Positions 26,638-35,936 of a stretch of 64,000 bases of DNA are shown piece after piece. The translations under genes and the position numbers were made by a program. A model generated the notes under the pieces. It had not been told where the DNA came from. It was given only the letters and a program-made list of their open reading frames with translations, and searched no databases. Source of the stretch: UBA7957 sp965224675 (GTDB lineage Bacteria; Pseudomonadota; Gammaproteobacteria; Granulosicoccales; Granulosicoccaceae); assembly GCA_965224675.1 (NCBI GenBank), contig CBDDAA010000004.1:2294001-2358000 (forward strand). The letters are read 5' to 3'. Every line of letters starts with the position of its first letter. The stretch's first letter is position 1.

Positions 26638-29574
26638 TCATAAATCTAATTCTGATTGTGAGTCAACATGGCCCACGTCGTGTGAAGCAGCAACAATGCC
26701 ATACCAGGTAGTAATCAGCTCATTATAGGCGCGGGCATCTTCGGCCCAGCCTTTGCGTTCGCACAGGGTATAGAGGTGATAAGCGAGTTGGCGTATGGAT
26801 TCTCCACGTTCTGGCATACGGGCCAGAAGCTTACCTGCGCCGGATTCACCTTCCTGGCTTAGCACACGGATCAGGTGGTGCAAGGCTTCCCAGACGGGTG
26901 TACGATTATCGAGTTTTGGGTCCCAGTCGGTGGGATACTCTTTCCATTTTAGCAGGCGTACTTTACCGCTGCCGGATTCGATAACACCCGCATCAGACAC
27001 ACCATCGACAGTCGTGCCTTTAGCCTGGGCCAGTACATTGGCCTGGCCGAAATTGCCCTCAGCCCAGCCGTATTCAGAGAACCAGTTGTCACAGAACAGG
27101 GTGTCATTATCGAAGCTGCCGGTATCGGGGTTGAGGTAGTCGGTGATGGCCCGGTTGATCAGGATCAGTGCATCATGCACCGACATTGTTGAACCATCCT
27201 GGTTTAATACAGCTTCGTACTTCGAGAAGATACCCATGCCTGGGCCTATGGCGGCCTGCGCCAAATCTACAGGGGCGATGGGGGATACACCTTCGCTGCC
27301 GCCGATCATGGCTTCGAGAGCTTCGGGCATTTCATCGCGCAGCTGGCGTTGGAATTGGCGGCGGGAGATGGATTCAGCTTGAGCTGTACGTTTTTGGCAG
27401 ACCAGGACAACGGAGGACGCGAGGGCATTGGTTCCTGAACTGATCATCCGGTTAGCCATTTCGGTGCGCATCGGCCAGGTACCGACAATGGTAAAGCCTG
27501 CTTGAATTACGGCTTCGAGAAAGGTCTCCCATCCAGCACTGGAAGTTCCCGCTTCCTTTGTTTCGGACTGTTTAAAGGCATAGTAGATAGTAACGGGAAA
27601 AGCGGGGTGGCCTTGTTCGGCCATGTTATGAATAGCCTGGGACATCCCTTCGAGGAAAAAGGATTCAGCCTTTTCCTTGCTGCCATGACGGTAAGGTGTT
27701 GCAACCAATTCCTCAGCCTTGGGAACTGCCATGGTTCCAAACAGGGAAGGATAGATATTTTTCAGACTGCGACGCATCCAGACATAAAAAAAGTCCGAGA
27801 GATCGGCATAGCCAATATTGTCGTAATAGGGAGGATCGGTTGAGATAATTTTTTCAGAGCTAATTTGTTGCGTTGCTGCATCTTGTTGTTGAGTATACGC
27901 AGTAGGTCCAGCCGGTGCCTCATTCAGATATTTAAACACCCATTTTAAAAGGCTAGAAAAATTGCCTGTGGAAGAAGAAAAAACATTCCCTTCACAATAG
28001 TCCCATGTCATGGGTATGGCTTGCCTACCAAATGTGTTTCTAATTTTTGTATACCCTGAATCCCAACTACAAATTGTTGAACACCTATCCGCCAGTCGAT
28101 CGACACCAAACCCCAAATAAACCGCCAATGCCTCCCCATAAGCCGTTGCCCCTGTACCACCCGCATCAATCCCCACGCCATCATCAGCCATACCGGCAAC
28201 TTTAGCATCGGCAATGACTTTGGCCTTTGCCACATGTACCAGATCGGAGAATGTGGTCAGCGCCAACAACTGGCGGGGGGTAAAAAGGTCTGCAGGGGTA
28301 TTTAGTCCAAAATTTCGACACCAAACATCCCTCGGGTTTGGTGACAGCTCTACCATTAAACCAGCTTTATCCACATCGGGAATGGTATCTGGCATTGGCG
28401 AAGTACTTGCTGGTAAATAAACACGCCCCTTTTTTCCTTCACAGACAACAGCGGTTTGTACTGAACCCAGGCCAACTGCACAAGCCTGTTCAGCAGTGTA
28501 ATTACGTGTTGTTACATTCCCACAGTTGATACATTCAAAAACTCCAGACATACCACGCTTGTATCCCTTTTTTGCATCGCCAAAGTTTTTATTGAAAACA
28601 TGACTTACATGAAATGAAAGACTTCCATTCAAAAACTTTGGTACTACATACGCCTCTTTACCTTTTTTTGATGACAGAACAAAGGAAGAAAGCAGAGGCA
28701 TTTCACAACCACAAGCAGGGTTGGGGCATTTCACAGTACGCGCCCACAGCCAGGCAATCACCGTCAACTCTTTCCCTTCATACTGCTCAAGATCCGGCCT
28801 TGTCTTAACCAGTTCCGATGTAATGGCAACCCTGGGGTAAAGATGCCCAATACGCTTGTGCGCCTGCTTACGCATCCAGTGACCATAACGACGCACATCC
28901 TCGGCTAAACCTTTGGCACCGGACCAGTCTTCAAGCGCATCTTTGGTAGCCCTTTTTTTCCTTAGCTTGTCAGTATCCGGTATAGGTCCCACCGGCTTTC
29001 GCCCGGCAAATTTCGGCGGTATCTCGATCATCGCCTTGTTGATCATCACCGCCACCGGGTTCAGATCACTGGCATAGCTCTCCAGCCCCAAGCGTTGGGC
29101 TTCCAGTGGAATCGCGCCACCACCGGCAAAAGGGTCGTGAAAGGCGGGCAGCTTATCCGGGTTAAATAATTCATCAGCTTGCGGATGCTTCCTGTTTAAT
29201 TTACAGGTCTCCCGCCAGCTTTTTCGAATCGCTGCCCGGGCGCAATTCAATACTTCTTCGTTGTTGGTGTTCTCCCACTTGACTAGATCGCGGATAATGT
29301 CAAACAGCTTCTCCCGTTCAATCGCTGCCTTTTCCTTGTTAACACCAAACTTGAATCCACCACCCTGTTGATAACCCGGGTCATTCACCATTTGTGCAAA
29401 AATCACCGCCCGTGCCGCCGCCAATGGACGCCTTGCCCACCATAGATGCAGGGTGGACGGATGACCGTGACGGATAGATTTTTCTCTGGATGCAGCGGCA
29501 TTGATGTCGTCAAGCGGCAAAGCGACTTCAATAAGTTTTTTCGGAGACTTAATTCTAGGAGGCATGGTGGTCAA
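26638..29574 (-). CDS. DUF1156 adenine-type DNA methyltransferase
   Basis: The 978-residue protein opens with the DUF1156 signature: KKLIEVALPLDDINAAASRE, then HPSTLHLWWARRPLAAAR. The SAM motif DPFAGGGAIPLEA is at about 147-159 and the catalytic DPPYYDNIGYADL at about 579-591, so it is a probable N6-adenine or N4-cytosine methylase with permuted distances. Two Cys clusters lie between them: CPNPACGC (about 280-287) and CINCGN (about 349-354), probably zinc-binding. It would mark host DNA for a modification-based defence. No specificity subunit is encoded nearby, so target recognition is probably internal or by the helicase. Confidence 0.9.
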   Translation of the reverse strand: MTTMPPRIKSPKKLIEVALPLDDINAAASREKSIRHGHPSTLHLWWARRPLAAARAVIFAQMVNDPGYQQGGGFKFGVNKEKAAIEREKLFDIIRDLVKWENTNNEEVLNCARAAIRKSWRETCKLNRKHPQADELFNPDKLPAFHDPFAGGGAIPLEAQRLGLESYASDLNPVAVMINKAMIEIPPKFAGRKPVGPIPDTDKLRKKRATKDALEDWSGAKGLAEDVRRYGHWMRKQAHKRIGHLYPRVAITSELVKTRPDLEQYEGKELTVIAWLWARTVKCPNPACGCEMPLLSSFVLSSKKGKEAYVVPKFLNGSLSFHVSHVFNKNFGDAKKGYKRGMSGVFECINCGNVTTRNYTAEQACAVGLGSVQTAVVCEGKKGRVYLPASTSPMPDTIPDVDKAGLMVELSPNPRDVWCRNFGLNTPADLFTPRQLLALTTFSDLVHVAKAKVIADAKVAGMADDGVGIDAGGTGATAYGEALAVYLGFGVDRLADRCSTICSWDSGYTKIRNTFGRQAIPMTWDYCEGNVFSSSTGNFSSLLKWVFKYLNEAPAGPTAYTQQQDAATQQISSEKIISTDPPYYDNIGYADLSDFFYVWMRRSLKNIYPSLFGTMAVPKAEELVATPYRHGSKEKAESFFLEGMSQAIHNMAEQGHPAFPVTIYYAFKQSETKEAGTSSAGWETFLEAVIQAGFTIVGTWPMRTEMANRMISSGTNALASSVVLVCQKRTAQAESISRRQFQRQLRDEMPEALEAMIGGSEGVSPIAPVDLAQAAIGPGMGIFSKYEAVLNQDGSTMSVHDALILINRAITDYLNPDTGSFDNDTLFCDNWFSEYGWAEGNFGQANVLAQAKGTTVDGVSDAGVIESGSGKVRLLKWKEYPTDWDPKLDNRTPVWEALHHLIRVLSQEGESGAGKLLARMPERGESIRQLAYHLYTLCERKGWAEDARAYNELITTWYGIVAASHDVGHVDSQSELDL

Positions 29575-30166
29575 TTCTGCATATGTAATTCATTTTCGTG
29601 ATGAAGTTCTTCCGCAGATTAATTTCACTATCATCAGCTAACTGATTGCAGTAACGGTCGTAACAAGCTACTAATCTACTATGAAATTTCGTTCGGTTAA
29701 TTGTTAATCCACCGTTACTTTGATTGCTTACCAACTGGCCAACCGACCAGACCTTTGACTGACCACAAATCTCGGCCTGGTGTAAGATCCCGCAACGGAA
29801 ATCAAGGTAAAATCGCTTTGCTTGCGACTCAGTAAACTTAAATTCCTCTTCTGATTGGAGAAATTCTGTAAAAGCTTTTTGAGACTTGCTTTTTGTATCA
29901 GTTAACCCTCCCTTGAATGCCCATAAGGTTTCAACCAAGAGACAATTGATGGCTAGAATTGTAAATCCGTATTTTCGCTTACTAGCGGCTTTCACTTCTT
30001 CCATATTCAAAAGCACTTGGACTGGTTCAATGTAGCGCTCATTGATTCTAGCTTTAAAAATCCCAATTGCTTCATCCCAGCCTGCTGAGGTTTGTTCGTT
30101 CAACTCCAAACCCTGCCATCGACTTGCACTAATACCAGGCGCAATATCCAGCTTTTGTGTACTCAC
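29555..30166 (-). CDS. Uncharacterised protein with a HEPN-like RxxxxH motif
   Basis: The 203 residues are helical, with no signal peptide. Near 130-140 the sequence FYLDFRCGILHQAEI contains Arg-x4-His in a helix, as in HEPN ribonucleases, and an earlier helix ILAINCLLVETLWAF precedes it, as in the HEPN fold. It overlaps the DUF1156 start by 20 bases and its own ATG overlaps the stop of the helicase/DUF3883 frame by four, so it is a translationally coupled member of the operon. HEPN membership is a by-eye inference; the motif could be chance. Confidence 0.6.
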   Translation of the reverse strand: MSTQKLDIAPGISASRWQGLELNEQTSAGWDEAIGIFKARINERYIEPVQVLLNMEEVKAASKRKYGFTILAINCLLVETLWAFKGGLTDTKSKSQKAFTEFLQSEEEFKFTESQAKRFYLDFRCGILHQAEICGQSKVWSVGQLVSNQSNGGLTINRTKFHSRLVACYDRYCNQLADDSEINLRKNFITKMNYICRIDHHAS

Positions 30167-31506
30167 ACCGTTGCCTCTGGCTCAATGGCTTTGGAAAGCA
30201 GATCATCCAGGCTGTAGTTGACACTGGCCACCTCAAAATCCGGCTCGTGGGAAAATGGCTGTTTTATATAAAATGGACCTTCATGCGTGTTGCCATCAAC
30301 AATAACTATGGCCAGGATAAACTTATCAGTCTGGTTCAGCCCGTATATTATTTCATTGCGGCTTACGGTAATCGTACTCTGCCCTTTGGCCCGCCCTTTC
30401 ACTTCAATGTGCCGATCATCCGCTAAGCTGCCATCCCTTTTTGGCGGTACCGCTGTAATATCCCAGCCACATTTCTCAGCAGAGACGTCCTTAACCCTAT
30501 GACCCAATGCTTTTTCGGTATCAATAACGGCTTGCATGGCGATCCGTTCGATACGGGCACGAGCAGTGGCGTCAGCCGTAAAACCGCTTTCCCCTTTACG
30601 TTGAGACAGCATGCCCTGCGGAATAACCAGACTGCCGCCAATAACAACCGGTGTATTTGAGACCACACTACGCATGGCTTTGAGTTCATTTTCTCGTTGT
30701 TCCAGCCGGGCAGTGAGTTCTTCATAACGGCGTTTGGCCATTTCCGGCTGAACACGGGGTTGTTTTCCTGCCGCCACATCTTCTGTGAGTTTGATGTAGC
30801 GACCGGACCAGTGGTTGATTTCTCCTATCAACCTTTCACGCACAGCCGCATGAATTTTATCCACCTGCCCTTCTCGCCGTGTTTTTACCTCACTGTAGTG
30901 TTCAGGTACCAGATGCATTGAGGCATGTTTGAGTGCTGATGCATCCAGATTGTTAGTGCTCTTGCCTTGCAACCAGGGTGTATCCAGCACGTCCTGAATC
31001 AGTTTAAGGTCATCTTTACCTATCGGCTGTAAGTCAAGATGGGGAGCCCAACCTGCATTGAAGACCTCTCCCTGCTGGTTAATCTCAACAAACTGCAAGC
31101 GTCGTGATACGGTAACCTCCTTATTGCTCGTATCATTAACACTTTGACGCAGGCTGTGATCAATCATAAACAGCACCCTGGGCTCAACACCATCATCATT
31201 CGGATCAACAAGAATCGCACCTTGTTTCAGCTTGCTGCGATGAGCTTCCAGAACCAGATCAGTCGCTGAATGCATTAACGGGTGCCCGGGGTGTAGCAGG
31301 TCCGCCATGGGTTTGCCATGCAGGCGGATGTGCTGCTTTTTCGAAACAGACTCGTTCGTACTTCCTGAGCACGGGAGTACGTGTTTCGCCGATAACACGG
31401 TCGCGTTCTCGCAGCGATGCCGGGACATGACGGATTTCAAACCGGCCCGTTTCCCGGTCACGCATCTCACCACCCACTGTATTGAAAGCTTCGGTAAAAA
31501 ATGCAC
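30163..31506 (-). CDS. C-terminal part of the operon helicase with DUF3883 domain (frameshifted off)
   Basis: The native part begins near 31340 with KQHIRLHGKPMADLLHPGHP and SATDLVLEAHRSKLKQGAIL, which in related proteins directly continues the helicase after RYERVCFEK; upstream of that this frame is only a shadow of the helicase gene. The C-terminus has the DUF3883 nuclease-like pattern: DVSAEKCGWDITAVPP, then DRHIEVKGRAKG, with Asp...Glu-x-Lys as in PD-(D/E)XK enzymes. The natural product is therefore probably one protein of about 1180 residues, split here by one base at 31336-31343. Whether the shift is programmed, a mutation or a sequencing error is open. Confidence 0.8.
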   Translation of the reverse strand: MHFLPKLSIQWVVRCVTGKRAGLKSVMSRHRCENATVLSAKHVLPCSGSTNESVSKKQHIRLHGKPMADLLHPGHPLMHSATDLVLEAHRSKLKQGAILVDPNDDGVEPRVLFMIDHSLRQSVNDTSNKEVTVSRRLQFVEINQQGEVFNAGWAPHLDLQPIGKDDLKLIQDVLDTPWLQGKSTNNLDASALKHASMHLVPEHYSEVKTRREGQVDKIHAAVRERLIGEINHWSGRYIKLTEDVAAGKQPRVQPEMAKRRYEELTARLEQRENELKAMRSVVSNTPVVIGGSLVIPQGMLSQRKGESGFTADATARARIERIAMQAVIDTEKALGHRVKDVSAEKCGWDITAVPPKRDGSLADDRHIEVKGRAKGQSTITVSRNEIIYGLNQTDKFILAIVIVDGNTHEGPFYIKQPFSHEPDFEVASVNYSLDDLLSKAIEPEATV

Positions 31507-33724
31507 GAATGAAGTAGGGTTGCAGTTTGCGCGCCTCTGCCTTTTCCATCTCTTCCTTCACCGCATAGAGTTGATCCAGCCCCAGGTTTTGCTCTACCAG
31601 TGCATTGCGTTTGATGATCTCTTTCAGGTGAGCTGTATCCAGCGCATTATCGATCACTTGATCCAGTTTGGCCTTTGTATCAGGTAGTTCTCCATAACGA
31701 ATTGCGTCGATGAGCAGATCTTTCAGAGATACATTATCGAAAGCTTCCCCGAGGATATCGAATACCCGACCACCCAGCGCAGCACGTTCAACCTCCAGTT
31801 TTTCCAACAGCTTTTGAAAGACGGCGCCTTCTCTTGTTTCGACTGCGACGATATTCCAAAGGTGGCAAACCTCGGTCTGGCCGATACGGTGAATTCGGCC
31901 AAAGCGCTGCTCCAGACGATTGGGGTTCCATGGCAGATCATAGTTCACCATCAGATTGGCATTTTGCAAGTTTACCCCTTCTCCAGCCGCATCTGTGGCT
32001 ACCAGCACCAGTACATCCGGGTTATTGCGAAACTCTTCCTGTACCTTGCGCCGCTCGTCCCGGTTGGTGCCACCATGAATAGTAACAACCGACTCAGGCC
32101 GTCCCAACAACCCACGAGTACGCTCCATCAGGTAACTCAGTGTGGCGCGATGTTCGGTAAAGATAATGAGCTTACGCCGATCACCTGTATCGGTTCGCAT
32201 TTCCGGGGAATCCTGTAGCAGGCTGGAGAGCTGCTCCCATTTTTTGTCGTTGCCGGACTGAACAACCGCATGTGCTTTGGATTCCAGTCCTTTAAGGATG
32301 ATGATTTCTGCTTCAAGTTCTGGGACAGTCTCTGCCGCTGTAGACTGGTCCACGACCTCCTCTTCCCAGCCTTCATATTCTTCACCGGTAAGCTCATCAT
32401 CCGCCTCATCAAGGTTGTCGGGGATCTCCAGCTGCCTGTTGGCGATATAATCCGCCAGTGTTTCAGCCACACCATTTCGTATAATTGCCTGGCCCCTGGC
32501 AACAAGTTTCATCTCTTCGAGTCTTTCTTCCAGCTTTTTATGCCTGCGTTTGAGCGATTGGTAGATCGCCTCAGGGCTGGATGCCAGACGACGCTGGAGT
32601 TGTGTAAGCGCAAAACCAACGGTGTTTTTCTTTTTGCCATCCAGTTTATCTGCCCGGTTCATTTCATTACGAACGTAATCTGTCACTTCCGCATAGAGCA
32701 TCGCCTCCTGATCGGATAATTTGTAATTGGCAGTGTAGGCCCTGCGCTCGGGAAACAGTGGTGTACCGTCAAACTTGAGGAGGTCTTCCTTAACCATACG
32801 ACGCATCATGTCGGAAATGTCGACCTTGTGGACACCCTCGCGAAACTTGCCGTAGAAACGATCCCCATCGAGTAATGACATAAACAGCTGAAAATCTTCT
32901 TCTTTGCCGTTGTGGGGGGTGGCAGTCATTAACAGGTAGTGACGGGTAATCAGGCCCAGCAGTTTGCCCAGTTTGAATCGACCGGTTTCATATATCTTAT
33001 TGCCAAAGTAATGGGCCGACATCTTATGTGCTTCATCCACCACAATCAGATCCCAGTCCGTATTCTTCAGTTTTTCCTGGTAGTCCTCGTTGCGAGATAG
33101 TTGGTCCAGACGGGCAATAAGCTGGTTCTGTTCTGCAAAATAATTTCCAGAGGCACATTGTTCCTGCTTCTCCCGGCTGAAAATCTCGAAGTGCAAACCG
33201 AACTTTTCGAGCATCTCATCCTGCCACTGCTCTGACAGGGAACCGGGTGAAACGATAAGGATGCGTTTGGCGTCGGCCCGCATCATCAGCTCACGGATAT
33301 AAAGACCTGCCATAATCGTCTTGCCTGAGCCTGGGTCATCAGCAAGAACATAGCGTAGAGGTTGGCGTGGCAGCATATCTTCATACACTGCAGAAATCTG
33401 ATGCGGAAGTGGCTCTACGTTGGACGTGTGCACCGCCATCATCGGATCAAAAAGATGAGCCAGGTTGATACGGTAGGCCTCCAGGCCAAGTTTGAACTCA
33501 GCACCTGGTGCATCAAACGCCCACGGACGCCCTTCTGTGGCGAGCTCAAGACGTGATTCATCAGAGCGGAACAGCATCTGTGAGCCAGGCTTGCCGTCGG
33601 GATCCACATAAAACACATTAACTGCATCCTCTCCGACAGGTTCGCTGCTTACGATCCTGACAATACTATCGCCCTGCAGGCCCTTTATTTGCACGTCTTT
33701 CTTAATTTCATCCAGTTTTAGCAT
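31259..33724 (-). CDS. SNF2/DEAH-type superfamily 2 helicase
   Basis: The helicase core is complete: motif I LADDPGSGKT (about 128-137), motif II DEAH (about 230-233), TATPHNGKEEDF motif III region, and motif VI QRFGRIHRIGQ (about 606-616). This is the RapA/SNF2-like form used in DISARM- and BREX-type systems and phospholipase D-like defence helicases. The last 27 or so residues after CFEK (about 795) are out of frame with the conserved continuation, which is found in the overlapping frame 30163-31506. It is the first gene of the operon; no clear promoter was located in 33725-33945. Confidence 0.92.
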   Translation of the reverse strand: MLKLDEIKKDVQIKGLQGDSIVRIVSSEPVGEDAVNVFYVDPDGKPGSQMLFRSDESRLELATEGRPWAFDAPGAEFKLGLEAYRINLAHLFDPMMAVHTSNVEPLPHQISAVYEDMLPRQPLRYVLADDPGSGKTIMAGLYIRELMMRADAKRILIVSPGSLSEQWQDEMLEKFGLHFEIFSREKQEQCASGNYFAEQNQLIARLDQLSRNEDYQEKLKNTDWDLIVVDEAHKMSAHYFGNKIYETGRFKLGKLLGLITRHYLLMTATPHNGKEEDFQLFMSLLDGDRFYGKFREGVHKVDISDMMRRMVKEDLLKFDGTPLFPERRAYTANYKLSDQEAMLYAEVTDYVRNEMNRADKLDGKKKNTVGFALTQLQRRLASSPEAIYQSLKRRHKKLEERLEEMKLVARGQAIIRNGVAETLADYIANRQLEIPDNLDEADDELTGEEYEGWEEEVVDQSTAAETVPELEAEIIILKGLESKAHAVVQSGNDKKWEQLSSLLQDSPEMRTDTGDRRKLIIFTEHRATLSYLMERTRGLLGRPESVVTIHGGTNRDERRKVQEEFRNNPDVLVLVATDAAGEGVNLQNANLMVNYDLPWNPNRLEQRFGRIHRIGQTEVCHLWNIVAVETREGAVFQKLLEKLEVERAALGGRVFDILGEAFDNVSLKDLLIDAIRYGELPDTKAKLDQVIDNALDTAHLKEIIKRNALVEQNLGLDQLYAVKEEMEKAEARKLQPYFIRAFFTEAFNTVGGEMRDRETGRFEIRHVPASLRERDRVIGETRTPVLRKYERVCFEKAAHPPAWQTHGGPATPRAPVNAFSD

Positions 33725-33945
33725 TCATTTCATCCTTGTTTGCATTCTTGAATTTGATCTCTTTTGTTTTTACAGTTGAAATCATATTTATTAGGTTTGC
33801 CGACTACTCATAGTTGTTCTGATTTTTGAGACATATCTTCATCTGCCCACACCAAACTCCACAAATCAATCCAGATTCATGTTGAATCCATTAGTACACG
33901 ATAACGCCCGGTAATGTACTATAAAGTCTTATATAGTCAAGGAAT

Positions 33946-33993
33946 GGAACTTCCGGGCATTTAATCTGCAGATAATCACATACCGTTAAAAAG
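33946..33993 (+). repeat. Copy 2 of a diverged 48-base repeat
   Basis: Related to 13003-13050 (about three quarters of positions). It directly abuts the left terminal repeat of the IS21-family element. The interval 33725-33945 between it and the helicase start shows no gene. Confidence 0.45.
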
Positions 33994-34051
33994 TGTCAAC
34001 AACGCCCGAAAACTGAGCCACTTCATCAACTGAAAAGTGAGCCACTAAGTG

Positions 34052-34834
34052 TTATTTACTTGGGCTGATTAAGCCCGCTTGTTTCTTTTCTCTTAAACGA
34101 TAACTGTCTCCTTTAATTTGAATAATATGAGAGTGATGTAAGACGCGATCTAGTAAGGCTGATGTTAATGCGGTGTCATTAGCAAAGGTTTGACCCCATT
34201 GCCCGAAGGGCAAGTTACTGGTTAAAACAATAGAACCCTTTTCATAGCGTTTTGCAATGACATCAAACAGTAATTTTGATTCACTAATGTCAAACGGTAG
34301 ATAGCCTATTTCGTCAATAATCAGTAACTTAGGTGCTAGCACACTGCGATGCATCACAGACTTATATTTGCCTTGACGTTGTGCCGTTGATAGCTGCAAG
34401 ATTAAATCTGACGCACTGATAAATCGTGTTTTTAAACCCGCCTGTACGGCCTTATAACCCAATGCTGTTGCAATATGGGTTTTACCCACCCCAGATGGCC
34501 CAAGGAGTACAATATTTTCAGCTCGTTCTATAAATGACAAACTCGCCAGTTGTTGTACTTGGGTCTTAGGTACACCGGCTGCAAACTCAAAATCAAAGCC
34601 ATCTAAGGTTTTAATGGATGCAAAGCCTGCCATTCTCGTAAACATCTTTTGTTTGCGGGTATGACGCTCTGTCACTTCTGCTGTCAGCAGTTTTTCAAAA
34701 AAAGTGAGATAATCCCACTCTTCTTTTGCAGCACGTTGCGCTAAATCATGGGCATGAAGTGCCATACCTTGTAGCTTGAGTGTGTCTGTTAAGTCATTTA
34801 AGCGGGCATCGATCATAGTGATGCCTGCTGACAA
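34052..34834 (-). CDS. istB: IS21-family helper ATPase IstB
   Basis: The 260-residue protein is a DnaC-like AAA+ ATPase: Walker A LLGPSGVGKTHIA (about 110-122), Walker B LLIIDEIGYLPFD (about 170-182), and the conserved IstB ending LLDRVLHHSHIIQIKGDSYR. It assists IstA in target selection and strand transfer. Its start overlaps the 3' end of istA by 22 bases. Complete. Confidence 0.95.
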   Translation of the reverse strand: MSAGITMIDARLNDLTDTLKLQGMALHAHDLAQRAAKEEWDYLTFFEKLLTAEVTERHTRKQKMFTRMAGFASIKTLDGFDFEFAAGVPKTQVQQLASLSFIERAENIVLLGPSGVGKTHIATALGYKAVQAGLKTRFISASDLILQLSTAQRQGKYKSVMHRSVLAPKLLIIDEIGYLPFDISESKLLFDVIAKRYEKGSIVLTSNLPFGQWGQTFANDTALTSALLDRVLHHSHIIQIKGDSYRLREKKQAGLISPSK

Positions 34835-35847
34835 CAGTCATTATAAATGGACAGGTCATGATGCAGTGGCAGTGGGTCAAAATTCACCGCCATCATGGTT
34901 TCAGGTGCTTTAACAGTGATGTCTTGAATGGGTTGGTATGGCAATGACTTCAACACTAAACGTTCTTCAATTAAACGCTTCATAGGTTGCTCTTTCGTCG
35001 TGTCATGAATGCGCACGTTAGCGATTTCATTGAGCCACTGAATACCTTTAATATTGGCGGTATCGACATCCATCTTTAAGCCAGCTGATGCAAGTTTAGT
35101 GGATAAAGGTGCGTAAAAGTTATCTCGAACATAACGCACCATCCGCTCAACCTTGCCTTTGGTTTGTGGACGATACGGTTTGCATAATTTGGGCATAAAG
35201 CCCATGTTTTTAGCAAACTGATAAAACTGAGGATGAAAGCGATGGTGGCCAATGCCATGAGCATGGCGTTCTAACACCACTGTTTTCATATTGTCATACC
35301 AAACATCAGTCGGGATGCCTTGGAAGTAATCAAATGCTAAACGATGACAGTGTTCTAAGGTTTGGTAACGCATGTTATCGGTAAAATAGACAAACAGCGC
35401 GCGACTAAAGCCGAGTACAGCAACAAAAGCATGGATGGGTTTTTTACCACCCCGCATTTGACCCCAATCCACTTGCATCTGTTTACCAGGCGCTGTTTCA
35501 AAGCGAATGATCTCAGGAGCAACATGGCTACCGCGTAACTGAACCAAGTGCTCACGTAGTCGAGTAATACTGCCATCATAACCTTGTTCTTTAATCTCAC
35601 GCATGATGACAACAGCACTTAAATGAATCGGCAATGCCGATTCAATGCGTTCTTTTATGTAAACCTTAAATGGATCAAGTTTATGAGGCTTATCAGGTCT
35701 TGACTGATAGATTGGTTTGTTCACATCCAGTAATAAATGCTTTTTAACCGTATTGCGTGAGACGCCTAATTGCTTCGCAATGGCTCGTTGAGACGTACCT
35801 TGTTTGTGTAATATTTTAATGCTCATGAGTTCCTCTATTGAAATCAT
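34813..35847 (-). CDS. istA: IS21-family transposase IstA
   Basis: From ATG 35847 the protein has about 344 residues; the frame is open to 35871 with earlier Met codons. It has the N-terminal HTH IKILHKQGTSQRAIAKQLGV, a DDE core with QVDWGQMRGGKKPIHAFVAV (D1), YDNMKTVVLERH (D2) and KGKVERMVRYVRDNF (E), and the short C-terminal domain ending near LPLHHDLSIYN. Length fits the short IstA subgroup. Catalytic residues are all present, so the IS could be active. Confidence 0.93.
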   Translation of the reverse strand: MISIEELMSIKILHKQGTSQRAIAKQLGVSRNTVKKHLLLDVNKPIYQSRPDKPHKLDPFKVYIKERIESALPIHLSAVVIMREIKEQGYDGSITRLREHLVQLRGSHVAPEIIRFETAPGKQMQVDWGQMRGGKKPIHAFVAVLGFSRALFVYFTDNMRYQTLEHCHRLAFDYFQGIPTDVWYDNMKTVVLERHAHGIGHHRFHPQFYQFAKNMGFMPKLCKPYRPQTKGKVERMVRYVRDNFYAPLSTKLASAGLKMDVDTANIKGIQWLNEIANVRIHDTTKEQPMKRLIEERLVLKSLPYQPIQDITVKAPETMMAVNFDPLPLHHDLSIYNDCCQQASL

Positions 35848-35936
35848 GATGCTCCTCATTATGAAAAGCATCAGTGTGAGTCTTGTGGCTCACTTTTCAA
35901 CCGTTGGGGTGGCTCAGTTTTGCATTGTTGGTAACA

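Larger units (their letters stand above)
33994..35936 (-). mobile_element. IS21-family insertion sequence (istA-istB)
   Basis: About 1.94 kb. The ends are related inverted repeats, each with two internal copies of an IstA-binding-like block AACTGAGCCAC and AAAAGTGAGCCAC; the terminal bases are TGT...ACA. IstA and IstB overlap as usual. The flanks (AAAAG left, CAGAG right) are not a target duplication, so the copy is associated with a deletion or rearrangement. The right end lies inside the primase/DUF3987 gene. Confidence 0.9.
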
